Shown: positions 46,126 through 58,097 of the stretch, one piece after another
Layout of the letters: the number at the start of each line of letters is the position of its first letter
Position numbering within the stretch: the stretch's first letter is position 1
DNA from: Vitellaria paradoxa
Taxonomy: Eukaryota; Streptophyta; Magnoliopsida; Ericales; Sapotaceae
Direction of reading: 5' to 3'
NCBI GenBank assembly: GCA_019916065.1
Contig: CM034239.1
Span: forward strand, 48,993,812 to 49,057,811
DNA length: 64,000 nucleotides
Program-made: the position numbers and the translations under genes
Notes under the pieces: generated by a model
Seen by the model: the letters and a program-made list of their open reading frames with translations, nothing else
Told to the model about the DNA's origin: nothing
Database searches by the model: none

Positions 46126-46941
46126 GGTCTCGTTTAGTAACATTTCTATTTTTTGTTTTTCTCTTTATATTTTTAAAATTTTGTAAACTCGTAACAGAAA
46201 TATATTTGATAAACCTATTTACGTTTTTTTGTTTCAAGAAAAATAAAAACATAAACAGAAAAAAGGTATTTTCATCCTAATTTTCTTTTCTATTGCTAAA
46301 TTATTTGAAATAAATATCATAATTAATTTATTTAATTTAATAATTAAATTAATTTATATAAAATAATTAATAATAAATAATTAAATTACATTAATTTTTA
46401 ATTTAATTTAATAATTATTATTAAATTATTTTAAATAAATATCATAATTAAATTAAATTAAATTATTTATGATTTAAATAATTTAATTTATATAAAATAT
46501 ATTTTATTAAATTATTTTAATAAATAATTAAATAAATTTAATTAATTTAAAAATAAATAATTTAATAATTAATCTAATTTAATTATTTATTTAATATGAA
46601 ATATGTTAAATTATATTATTTTTAATAAATAATATAATTTAATATATTTTATATTTATTGAATTAAATGATTTTAATAAATAATTTACTGTACTAATTTA
46701 ATTAATTATATTAATTAAATTAATTTAATATAAAATATATTTTATTAATTTCTATTAATTTTTTAAAACTAATAAAATTAAATATTTTCTAAAATAAAAA
46801 ATTAATAATTATAAACAAACTTGTATTTCCAAACACAGTTTTAATTTTCATTTCATAAAAAATAAACGGTAGTAGAAAATAAAAAATAAAAAACGGCGAC
46901 AGAAAAATAACAAAAAAAAGACAACATTTTCAAACGGGCCC
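46126..46941. mobile_element. PIF/Harbinger-like MITE, 816 bases, TAA duplication, A/T-only core
   Basis: The left end GGTCTCGTTTAGTAAC and right end CATTTTCAAACGGGCCC are imperfect inverted repeats. TAA flanks it at 46123-46125 and 46942-46944. Copy 1 lacks it near 10960. From about 46310 to 46750 the sequence is almost only A and T in repeated TTTAATTAAATAATT-like blocks. Confidence 0.8.
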
Positions 46942-46944
46942 TAA

Positions 46945-47097
46945 ATAAATTGCTTTCCTCACCTACTCTTTAAAACTTAATGAAATTCTCTCAACTAAAT
47001 TAATATGTTTCAATCTTTATTTAGTCGTTTATATACCTTCATGTTTTTTTAAAAAAAGCAACCGTCTCTCTTCTCAAAGTCAACTTTTTTATCTATT
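46945..47097. other. Noncoding part of copy 2 matching 10970-11110
   Basis: Alignable with copy 1 around the shared TCAACTAAATTAAT and TTTTAAAAAAAGCA motifs. No gene. Confidence 0.5.
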
Positions 47098-48656
47098 CAC
47101 GAGACACATCTTTCCTACGTTCTCATTTATTAATATATGTATATATATAACTTTTTGAAAAAATTTTCATAAAAGTTTTCCAAGAAAAATAATGTTGTCC
47201 TTACGACCCTCTTATTGAGAACAAAAAATTATATTATTTATTTGTTATTCATATAAAATTTTTAATATATTTTTTGCTCTTTAGAAAAAAAAAAAAGAGA
47301 TTGGTTTCATTTCTATTACTTTTGTAACAAACAAAAATCCCAAAATTTATATAATTATATATAATATGTATACAAACAATAATATCTTTTAAAAATATTA
47401 TAAAAAAAAGTTCAACATATGCAATATACTGATAATATTTTTGTAATAGAAAGATGTTTTAACCATTGTTATTTTAAATGAATACAGTTACAATTAAATA
47501 TGAGTCTAAATTTATAATGTTATAATTTTTTTATGCACTTGTACTGAAATTTCAATAATCTTTGAAAAAAATTCACACCAGTAAGAAACCTTCAAATATA
47601 TTATCTAAAATATTACAAATAAGTATTGATATTTTTATAGTTTCATGACATGTTAATAATTTTTATATTTAGAATGAGAGATTTATTACTTAACTATGTG
47701 CTAAAGAGGGACATTTTTTTTTGTAAAGAAATAAAGAGAGAATATTGTGTCCTAAAGAGAGAAAAGTATTTTTTATAAAGTATTTGTTTTATTAAAAAAA
47801 TTAAAAAAAATCAACTTTTATCAAATTTCTGCAATTAAATTTTGTTATGTATTATTTTTACACCAACTTTTTATTTTTATTATTATTTTTTTGGTCATCC
47901 AAACACCACCTTAAAAAGAGAGCAATAGATAAAAATGAATAGACAATAATGAGATAAATTAATTATGGGAAGAGAATCCAACTTCTATAAATTAAATAGT
48001 AAATGATGGTAACTTCTAACTATAATCAACGGCAGAGCCACATTGTGCTCATTGTAGGTGAAGGCTTACGCTGGAAATTTTTTTTTAAATTATTTGATAT
48101 AAAAAATTATAAATATTTATAAAAAAATTTTGGATGCATTTGGAGGCATATCTTTTAGTAACTTTTGGTATTTTTTTACCAAAAACATTTTAGCATTTTT
48201 TTATAATTTTTGGATGTTTAGTAAAATTTTTGACAACTTTTATCAATTTTAGTAACTTTTTGGCAACTTTTAACAATTTTTGGTAATTTTTAGTAACTTT
48301 TGTGTGTTTGGTAAAAATTTTGGTAACTTTTGAAGAGAGCAAATTATTGTAACAGAGTAGAAAAGTGGAAATATATTTGATATCAATGTATAATATTTTG
48401 TATTTATCGTATTTTATATATTTATTTAGAATTTAAAATTTTACATGTGATTTGACCTACGCTAATCTAAATTCTTGCATACGCCACTGACTATATTATT
48501 TATTTTTTTAAAAGACAAAAAAATTTAAACATAAAATGTTAATGCACGAATAAAAATAAATTAATTTATTTGAAAGAAAGAAATTGTTGTTAGTTATGTT
48601 ACGTGGCTATTCTGTTCGAAAGTAAAGTGACACCCCGGTATATACTTATGTGTAAG
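47098..48656. other. 1.56-kb segment of copy 2 absent from copy 1
   Basis: In copy 1 the flanks come together near 11105-11130. The segment is AT-rich, has no coding content, and contains diverged repeats of AACTTTTGGTAATTTT type (48130-48330) like those at 7140-7300. I could not find clean ends or a target duplication. It may be one or more old insertions, or a deletion in copy 1. Confidence 0.6.
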
Positions 48657-49429
48657 GTCCTTGGCACCTTGCAAATGGTTGCGTAATACTCCCTTGCAGG
48701 TAAAAGAAAGTACAGTAGCCAATCTACATTCTCAATTTCGTTCCACCCAAAAAAACAAATTAATTATTAATTATTTATTTGTTTATTTTTATGTTCTTTA
48801 TACTAAAGTTTGTGACCATTAACTTCTCTAAATTTAAAAAAAAAAATTCTTTTTGTCCCTCGTAGTTAATTTTAACGTGAAGTTGTAATGATGTTAAATT
48901 TTTAAGTAAAAAGAAAAAAAAATATTAATAAAAAAAATTAAATAGAATTAAGAGTGTAAATACAAAAAAAATAAAATATATACACGAAATGTAAATATAT
49001 TTTTTTAAGTTATTAGAAGTCTCAATTATTATTTTTAACAAACTTTGTTAACATTTCACTTTAATATAAGGTACAAAAAGTAAATAAATAAATGTATAGT
49101 TTTAAAGTTGAAGGTGATTAATTATGATTTAACTCAAAAAATAAAAATAAAAAGGAGGTGCTTAATTATGACTTAACTCAAAAAATAAAAAATAAAAAGG
49201 AACAATTCCCCTACATAGGATTTGAGTATTTTGCTAACGTAGTAACTGCGCAGAAGAGAGGAAAAGAAAAGAAAACGATTAACAAGCTCGCTTTCTCTCT
49301 ACATATATATGAGGGAAGCAGTAATTGTTGGTGGGAGTTCAAGTATGTCTTGCAGCCCACAGACAGTTCCATTTGGTATATATGTGAGTAATCTTCCACG
49401 TACCCTGCAATATATCATGCTCGATCTGC

Positions 49430-49467
<38 letters not shown>

Positions 49468-50050
49468 GTTTGTATATAATAGCAGAGTAGTAGCCCTGCA
49501 GCTTGCTGCAGGCTTCAGTGCATTTCGTAGCCAACACCTCATTGCACTCTTTTAAAATTAATTCGGTCACTGCAATGCAATGCAATAGTTTTCTCCCTCC
49601 CAGTACTTGTCAGTCCTTGGACTTAACGTGACAATCCAGTAATTAACTTAACTATACATCTAACCCTACCTAAAAATGTAATTCAATTAAATTGGCTCGA
49701 TCACCCCCCCCCCCCAAAAAGAGTATTTATTTAGTCTCCGCCGGCTTTTTTTTTTATTTTAATAAATATAAATAAAAGAAGAAGATTCAAAAGTTGTGGT
49801 GTTAAAAAATTTTAACTCAAACCTAGACTTTGGCGAATTGAAAGCTAACCGACCTTCCTTGGGAACCAAACATCTTTGTAGGTCAGCAAAACCCAAGTGA
49901 CTTGTCTTGTGCAATTGGAGTTCCAACACTAGCTTTCCAGGAAAGTTGTGAGAAAATGAGGGAGAAATTTAAGCAGAGATATTTTCAAAGCAAGCATTGA
50001 TGATCGTAGAAGTGAAGCAGGAGTGATGTGTAATTGGAATGTTCCATTTT
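48657..50050. other. Noncoding part of duplication copy 2
   Basis: It aligns with 11130-12450. It includes an (AT)n tract at 49441-49469. The open frames here do not survive in copy 1. Confidence 0.6.
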
Positions 50051-50066
50051 GAATTTTCCCTAGCTT

Positions 50067-50328
50067 CTGGGATTGGAAAGAAGCCCGCAGTCGCTACTCA
50101 TGGGTGCGCAGTGGGTGAAGCCCACCCCGTGGCCCAATCTGGCAAAGAACCACGAGGAGGTAAACCAGTCTAGGCAAACCCTGGCTGACCGGCTCAATCG
50201 AGAAGGCTGTTAGATGGCCCTCCATAATTAGAGGAATGACTGCCCCCAAGAAGAGTCGAACCCATGACCTATTGGTCCCAGACCCTTCAGTCCGTCATCC
50301 GAACCAACTCGACTATCCTTTTCGGAAC
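50067..50328 (-). mobile_element. tRNA-derived SINE, 262 bases, 16-base target duplication
   Basis: It reads on the minus strand: A-box-like GGATAGTCGAGTTGGTTCGG (50299-50318) and B box GGTTCGACTC (50253-50262), then a GC-richer body. GAATTTTCCCTAGCTT flanks it exactly at 50051-50066 and 50329-50344. Copy 1 has this sequence once at about 12457-12472. It matches the shorter element at 29357-29532. Confidence 0.92.
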
Positions 50329-50344
50329 GAATTTTCCCTAGCTT

Positions 50345-51833
50345 TGGACTAGAATGAATGGTAATTATACTGTTTATACATATATGGGGACGAATTGTGC
50401 AGGCGCATCGATCCATGTGAGGATACAACCAATGCTTCAAATATTAATGGAAACGGTTAGGTTAGATGGAGACATGCATTCGCATGAAATTTCACCATGG
50501 CAATTAAGTCTTCATTGTATGTGTGAAGGGTCATTAGGGGGTCCCATTGTCCTTTGCCTTTCGTACGAAGTCAGGATACTTGACTGGTCAGTGGTCTGCT
50601 TTGAACCAATGAGGGCCAAACTACGTATGTGTGTGGTGTGTTTTTTATTACGAAAAACCAGTCAAGATTGGGTGAACGACTTCTGCAATTAAACACCTCT
50701 AGTTAATGTATATATTTTTTAATTAAGGATGAAACGTTAAATAATTCAAACCATGCTTGTGATTAATAATAATTATTATACTTACACTTTGATTGTGCGG
50801 GTAGTAGTACATGGCCAAATTTGGAATATACTATATCACTACAAAAAAAGTTGGTATATGCGATTTTTTTTTTTTTTTTTTTTGCGCGGAATATATAAGA
50901 CCAACATTTTGTTTTATTATATATAATCTGAAAAATTTTCACGAGAAAAAAAATTCTTTAATAATTTTTATTTCTTTGCTATTTGGTTAAAATTCTCTTG
51001 CTAATTAATGATGACTTTGGCTCACGAAAAATTTGATAGCTTTAGACGGGAAAAGTTTTTGTTGTATAAGACTTTGAGCAAGGATGATTTCGTCACTAAA
51101 TGTTATAGGCTAGGAATTAAGTTTCCTAGCTAAATCTCAATTTCTATTATACACTTTTAAAACTCATTTGTTGTACAATCCCTTATTTCTATTTTCTTCG
51201 CCTTAAGATCTAGTTATTGCTGCTACTATTTACTTTGTCAATTACTTTTGTTGGTTGTCGTTGTCGTCACTACTGTGACCATATGTAGGTGAGAAAATTT
51301 GAAAAAAAAAAAAAATTCCTCACATGTAAACATTTAGTAAAGAAATTTTGATCTTTAACGGAAAAATAATTTTCACTTATACCCACATTTTTTACGGTGT
51401 ATGAATGAACGTAAACCAAGAACAAATGTTTCAAATTGTGCAATTTGGCCACTAGGTTTTGGAAATTAATGGAGAAGGGATGGAGCAATAAAATGGTGTG
51501 GTTGGGAATTGGCAAAGAAATACTATCACATCGATACATATATAAGACAAGTGTAATCAAATGATAATCTATATGAATTTAATATTATTTTAAAATACTG
51601 ACAAAAATATAATTTAGTATTTCACACCATGTTTTACTTTTTCTTTTTGCAAACAGTAATTATATCTAGCAATAGGAAGACTCGTGATAAGGGCACTAAA
51701 AACTGGCCCGCTTGATTGGTGTCCTTTAGGTGTGTCTTAGAGTCATGCAAAAGTAGTGTTTGTTCCTTGGCAAAATGGTGAGGCCGAGTGAGAGCGGTGG
51801 GGTTTGCCCTTTGACGAATTCACACCGATCCCA

Positions 51834-51889
<56 letters not shown>

Positions 51890-53248
51890 GATAATCGGCG
51901 TTGGTCACTTGGTGTATGCATTGGTTGGGTGATGAAACTCTCTCCGGGCCTTTTCCCTTTTCGCATTTTCAATTAATTAGGATGCTAGAGAGCCCAATTG
52001 TAACTTTGGGGGGGGGGGGGGGGGGGGACTTTTTTTGGTTAAAATAAGTGAAGAAATATATTGAATTTAGAGAGTATTTTATAAAAGTTATATTTGACAT
52101 AAAAATAATAAAAAATTATTATTCTAACAAAAAACAAAAAATATATTTCAAACCAAATGTACCTTTTAAAGTTTTTATATAATTAAGTAAATTAAAATAT
52201 AAACCATCTTTGTGCTTTGTATAATGATCACATTAATCTACAAATAGGGAAGTCGATTAATGTCATTATTATCTTGATGTTATGAGAATCCAATCATCAT
52301 GGTTGAAGATTAATTCCTATTGACATCCCATCTAAATTTAAGAGAGAGAGAGAGAGAATCAATAATTTTCTCTGCACACGTACATTAACGCTATATATAT
52401 ATATATTGCATGTTGAGAAAATGCACGGGAGATTTCGAGTGGATAAGGCAAGAAAGTAATTAATCAATTGATTTGGAATGAAGAAAATTGTTTTCTTAAA
52501 ATGATACACTTTCTTTGAAAACAAAATGTTACATACGAGGATGACTGTAATTAATTTTTGGTTAATTATAATTCCTTTCATACTTCATCTTTAAGTTCTT
52601 TTTTAAGTTTCCGTGAAAATGTAGCCAAGATTAAAATTTGTAAGCAACAAGCAAAATTAGTCCCATTTTATGGAAAGGATTTTGACACAAAACACGCTTT
52701 CCTTCTATAACAAGTATTCATTTATATATATGTGTGTATATATATAAATATCAACCAATTTATTTTTTATTAGATCCACCTCCAGGCAATTAAGTTACAG
52801 AATACTCAAAAAATATTATGATTTTTTTATTTATAAAAAAATTTCCAATGATGACTGAGATCACGCGCTCTTGTGTGTGTGTGTCTCTATATATATATAT
52901 GTGGACAATCGATTATCAAAGACCAATTCAACTTAATTCTAATAACTATCATTACAATAATTTAAATTAAGCTGTACAAGAGATTGAAGGAAAAGGACTA
53001 GCTATATACAGCCAATGTGAACGCCTCTCGAATTAAACTATTGTTAAATCTGTTTTTCCTTTTATAATTATCATCAACTAAATGCATATCCAACTTACAA
53101 CTGCTAACTCAGAGAAACATGATAAATTAATTGAGTTCCCACAGTAGGGATCTGACCAGCCGTACATAAATGCAAATAGTGCCCCTGAGCAGAACATTGA
53201 AATCAATATCTGATTCAAATTTCCTTAAAAAAAAAAAAGACACGCGTG

Positions 53249-53284
<36 letters not shown>

Positions 53285-53979
53285 GATGTAGGGCCTAAAT
53301 AATAAGAGTAAGTTTAATTAAACCAATGGACGACCAGTTGATTAAGGGAATGTTTGGAGTAAAAAAAATGATAAAATTTAATAAAAATTATGTGTTTATA
53401 ATTAGTGTAGTAAAATAAAAAATGAATAATTTTTAAAAAATTTTTATATTTTAAAATAATTTTTAAAAATTTTTTAAAAACTCTAAACAAAGTTTAAAGA
53501 CTGCCAATAAAATCATTGCCGTAGAAGTCGAATATAAAAATAGAAATTTAACTATAATTATATAAAAAATATTATTATACCGAACATAAGTCTTGTTCTT
53601 ATCGGTTTTGAAACGAAATAATATTTAATTAATTAGGTAGCAATCAAAAGGCTTTAATTCAATGGTCAGACGCCCTAATTGGTGGTCTCTCTACCCAGCT
53701 AGCTATAGCTTAACGTACAATTATAATAATTAATTAATATTTTGAGCAAAAGATATATTTTTACTTACCGTAGACAAATTTAAAAAATCACGGTTAATTT
53801 TCCAACGACTTTTTACTGCTTATTTTCACTGTTTTCTCATCTTCGTGATCAGATGCTTTGCTCATTAAGGGGTGAGCATGAATCAAGTGGTCACTTTGAC
53901 CTGACATGTACGTACGTACGCCTGGTTGTCCTTAATTGGATGGAATTTTTATTATTTAAATTAGCTTGAAAAATTAAAT
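50345..53979. other. Noncoding part of duplication copy 2
   Basis: It aligns with 12473-14456, 16502-16814 and 17057-18330. It includes a long CT microsatellite (51836-51885), a run of 20 G (52008-52027), AT and GT microsatellites (52725-52750, 53250-53275) and a family-X MITE (about 53345-53490). The empty sites for the CACTA element (52409) and the 16815 SINE (about 52720) lie here. Confidence 0.65.
52008..52027. repeat. Run of 20 guanines
   Basis: An uninterrupted G-run follows TAACTTT; the matching place in copy 1 (about 14085) has a T-rich stretch instead. Confidence 0.9.
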
Positions 53980-53982
53980 TTT

Positions 53983-54130
53983 GGAGTCATTTGGTTTGTT
54001 AATAAACTCCAAAAAAACTCTATAAATCTCTGTTAACTTTATATCACATCAATTTTTTCTCTCATTGCACGTATTACGAATTCTCCCCAAATTACAATTT
54101 ATCTCATTTTTTCTTACTCCAAACAACCTC
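53983..54130. mobile_element. MITE, 148 bases, TTT duplication, present only in copy 2
   Basis: The left end GGAGTCATTTGGTTTG and right end TTACTCCAAACAACCTC are inverted repeats. TTT flanks it at 53980-53982 and 54131-54133. Copy 1 reads AATCAAACTTTATTGCG through the site near 18338. Same family as 41796-41962. Confidence 0.85.
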
Positions 54131-54247
54131 TTTATTGCGTTCACACTCTTGCACCAAATTTTCTCCCTACAAATGAGGGTGATGATTGAAGAAAAATGGA
54201 AAAACAAACCCTCAATTTCCTTCATATCTCTATATATAACTAGCTTA

Positions 54248-54573
54248 GGTTCTGTTTACGAAGAGTAGTAATTAGTATGTGCTAATAGTTATTTTAATAG
54301 TGGTTAGATTTTTTTACCTTCTTATATTTTAATTTTCTTTTAAACTTTTAGCAGTAAAAATATCAATTTACCCTTACAAGTTAGCCACCTAAAAAAAAAT
54401 AACTTTTTTTACCTTCCCAAACATAAAATTAGCTAACTTTTTTTTAATTAACTAGTAGCCATTAGCCATTAGTCACTTTTTTTCCCTCCTAAACACAAAA
54501 TTAGCTAACTTTTCTTTTAGCTAACTACTAGATATTAACCATTAGCATATACTAATTTTTTTCAAACGGAACC
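54248..54573. mobile_element. MITE, 326 bases, present only in copy 2
   Basis: The left end GGTTCTGTTTACGAAG, then AATTAGTATGTGCTAATAG, is mirrored by the right end, where CTATTAGCATATACTAATT-like sequence precedes TTTCAAACGGAACC. TTA precedes the left end. Copy 1 has ACAATTAAATGTTCCGCAAT at the site, close to but not an exact empty site. Confidence 0.75.
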
Positions 54574-55504
54574 AATTTCCTTCAAATTTAGGGAATGGGG
54601 TTTGTATTCCATACTGTGCTTTATATGTATTATCAAATATACTAAATTAATTATAAAATTGACACTAACTTCTCTTCAGTAAGAAAACATTTTTTTTGTT
54701 TCTGTAGTTAAATATAATCTTGTTTTGACTATTTTTTGGCAGCTATAAAAGTGATATGAATGAATCCACCAGTTCTGTTGAGTAATACGGCATTTGAATT
54801 GAAGTCGTTAAAGTTAACGAGTTTAAAATATTAATTCAAATTTATATCGTTTATCTTATCCGTTGAACTTAAATATTTGATTTAATTGATCTCGAGTCCA
54901 ATTCAAATGTTTTGATATTCTATGCTATTTATTGGGTCGGAATATAATTGAGCAGCCTTAGCTAGGATGGAACCTTTTTTATTTCTAATTTTTTTAATTT
55001 CTTGTCCTCTCATTTTTTTTTTTTTTTTTTTTGGTGTTCGTGGCTGGGGTACATTGGGTTGTTGTGTTCTTGAAACCATCAAGACGATTTGGGTTTAAGC
55101 TAGACCGTAGTCCATATTTATCGTCCAAGGCTTGGGCTTTGAGCCTAGAATCCTAAACCCATGGACCCAAAGTCCTTTTTGTTTCTCTGGATATTTTTCG
55201 GTCCATGGGCTTCGTTTAGACATTGATATAGATTTTCTCCTCATAGTGTTGAGGTAGTAAAAGCCCTTACCAATTGGGTTTATCCCCCTCTTGCCAACAC
55301 ATTCTTTGTTTTGAGTTTAAAAGGTTGAAACTTCCGTCGGATGAAAGGGATGGAAAGTGAAGGCAAAGGAAAACAAAGGAGGGAACATAACATTTTCTTT
55401 TCTCTTGTTTGGATAATCAATATTCTGTTACCTTCCTCTCTTGCACCTTTGATCAATAGAACCATCGGCATTCTAATTGACTTTATACATCGATTTACAG
55501 CCTC

Positions 55505-55558
<54 letters not shown>

Positions 55559-57573
55559 ATTTACTAGCTAGTAGGCAAACCGTGATGGCCCGTGTTATTT
55601 GCCTCGAGTGCTTTTAAATGTTGTCCTAGTTACATGCATGTATGTTTTGGGCTTGGATTCGAGCTGCAATTGGATCAGGTGGCCGGATTTAATAGTTATA
55701 TGGTTAGATCCGATCTAAAAAGTCGAGCTTGAATTTTGAATGCCAAACCCGTTCACTTAAGCCCATTTATCTTTTCAAATATTTTTTAAATTATATTTTT
55801 TGAAAAAAAACTAACTTAAAAATTTGTAAAAATAAATAGTTTTGTGCTGAAATAAATATTGTTTATAAAAAATATAAATATTATATTATATAAATAAATA
55901 AATTATTATTTCAAGCAAGAGCTGGATAATTTTTTTAATAATGATTCATTTAGTTAATTTTTTGTTTTTTAAAAAAATTCATTGGATCAAGATGAACAAT
56001 AATTACATTCATTCAAAATGTCATGAAAATTAGGTACGTGCAAATTTTTAATTTTTAACGGCTATCTTTTTTTATCACATTTCTAAGTAAAATAGATTGT
56101 TATATTTTTTATTTTTTATTTGTTTTACATGTTTAAAAGATGATACCGTCTAACGTGAGACTAATAAATTGAATTCAGGTGTATTACTTACACGTCAGAG
56201 CAGCTATCCTAGATGGTGTTTGGAAAACAAAAAAGACAAAAAAAAAAACAAAAAAAAAAATCAAGCTAGGATTTGGGAAGCAACCAAAACTATCACCATC
56301 AACAAGATCTACGATATCTTCCAAAGTGTGTTATAACCAAAATTTTTTGTCTTAAATTTAATTTTTTTAACCAAAAATTTTCAGTTTTGAGATTTACAAA
56401 CCATAATAATACTAACAAGTGACCCGTGTCTACAACACTACTCATCTAAAATTAAATATGCAAACATTTGAAATTAAAATGTATTAGCACATTTTGAAAT
56501 TTAAATATGTTAGTATATTTTTTCTTTTCAAAAATCCAAAATAAATTACCTTTTCAAAAACCCAAAAAATTTATTTTTCTTAATACAACTCGATCTTTAG
56601 ATATTATCATTAAGTTTAACTCAATAGTCTATCAAAATGTGAAATGATTAAAAGATTTGGCAGTAGTTTAAGAAAAAGTTTTGCTACATAAAAGATCTTA
56701 CCTATTCATTGAATAATGAAACTCAATCTCAAATTTTAAATTTTAATTTGTAAGATGGATATTTAAAATTGAGATATATTAACACATTTTTCCTTTTCAA
56801 AAATTCAAAGTAAATTACCCTTTTAAAAGATCTAAAATTTTTATCTTTCTCAATACAATTATTCAGATATTAGAATGTGAAATGACTTAAATACTGAGCA
56901 GGAGTTTGAGGAGATGGTTTGGTTTGTAAAAAATTTCGGCCATTCGTTAAAGAATAAAACTCAATATCAACTTTTGAATTTTAATTTATGATATGGACAT
57001 TTTTTAAATATGTTGTGTTTTATTACATAGATAAGTTTTCTATCTATTTACATAATCAATTTTAGAAATAACTACATGCATTATGAGAATAAGGTTTTTG
57101 AATCACATGCAGCTTAAGCTCATGCTTTAATCCATAATTTCAAACTAATAACTTCTAAATCCTCATGCAAGATGTTAAAGGATCCTTATTTTTATGCTAA
57201 GGCCCCAAGCAAGGATAGAACCAGATTTAGTAAGAGGGAGCCAATTCTTATAAATTTTAATATTTCTCCCATAATCTCAAAAATGCAATATCAAAATAAA
57301 TATTCTATTTGGATTTTCAACAAGTAATATAAAACAATAATTAGATATTTAGTCATTTATAAATAAAATAATTGTGAGAATTTATCATTTAATCACATTT
57401 CAAAATGTCATTAATCTGATCTACAAATAAAAGAATATGGAAGGAGAAACTGAATGCATGAAATGTAATTTTAGCAAGACTAGAAATAGGATTTATCAAA
57501 ACGTTATGATTAAAAGAATCCTAATACTAATTTCTTTTGTCATCTTTAATCATAATGTGTAAAGACTGAGATA
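54574..57573. other. Noncoding part of duplication copy 2
   Basis: It aligns with 18470-18816, 19161-19230 and 21256-23775. It includes adjoining AT and GA microsatellites at 55505-55554. No gene recognised. Confidence 0.6.
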
Positions 57574-57827
57574 TTGGGTGTAATATCCTGAATTTTCTTT
57601 TTACGTTGTATAATTAAATTAATTTTTATTGAGGAATTTTAATTGTGCTAATTTGGTATTATTTGAAAATTTACCTAGCCTTAATTTAATTTAACCAAGT
57701 TATTAATTATTAATTTAATTTAGTAGTGATATTAATTTGTACATTTAATGGGTGTTAGTGTAATGAAAATGCATCTATATGCATATCTATATATATATAT
57801 ATATATACATATACGTGTGTGAGTGTG

Positions 57828-58097
57828 GGGTTCAAGGGGGCTGCAGTGAAAATATCCATTGCAGGGGCTGTAGTGAAAAAATAAAGAGTGGAGATTTACT
57901 TGCACTTTAATAATACGTGACTTTTAACATTTCGCATTAATTATATTTCAATCAGATTTTTAAAATTTTATTTTTATTTTAAAAATAATTTTAATTAAAA
58001 TAAATATGAACCATTGGATTAAATGTAAGTAAATCTCTACCTTTCATTTTTTACTATAACCCCTACAATTGATATCCTCACTGCAGCCCCTGAACCC
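57828..58097. mobile_element. Mutator-type MITE nested in the solo LTR, 9-base duplication
   Basis: The left arm GGGTTCAAGGGGGCTGCAG is mirrored by CTGCAGCCCCTGAACCC. The inverted repeat continues for about 80 bases per arm (for example GGAGATTTACTT against AGTAAATCTCTA). GTGAGTGTG flanks it exactly at 57819-57827 and 58098-58106. Long arms plus a 9-base duplication fit a non-autonomous Mutator-like element. Confidence 0.9.

Noticed and set aside
50354..50692. 112-codon open frame in duplication copy 2
   Set aside because: The matching part of copy 1 (12488-12780) carries indels that break the frame, so it is not conserved as coding.
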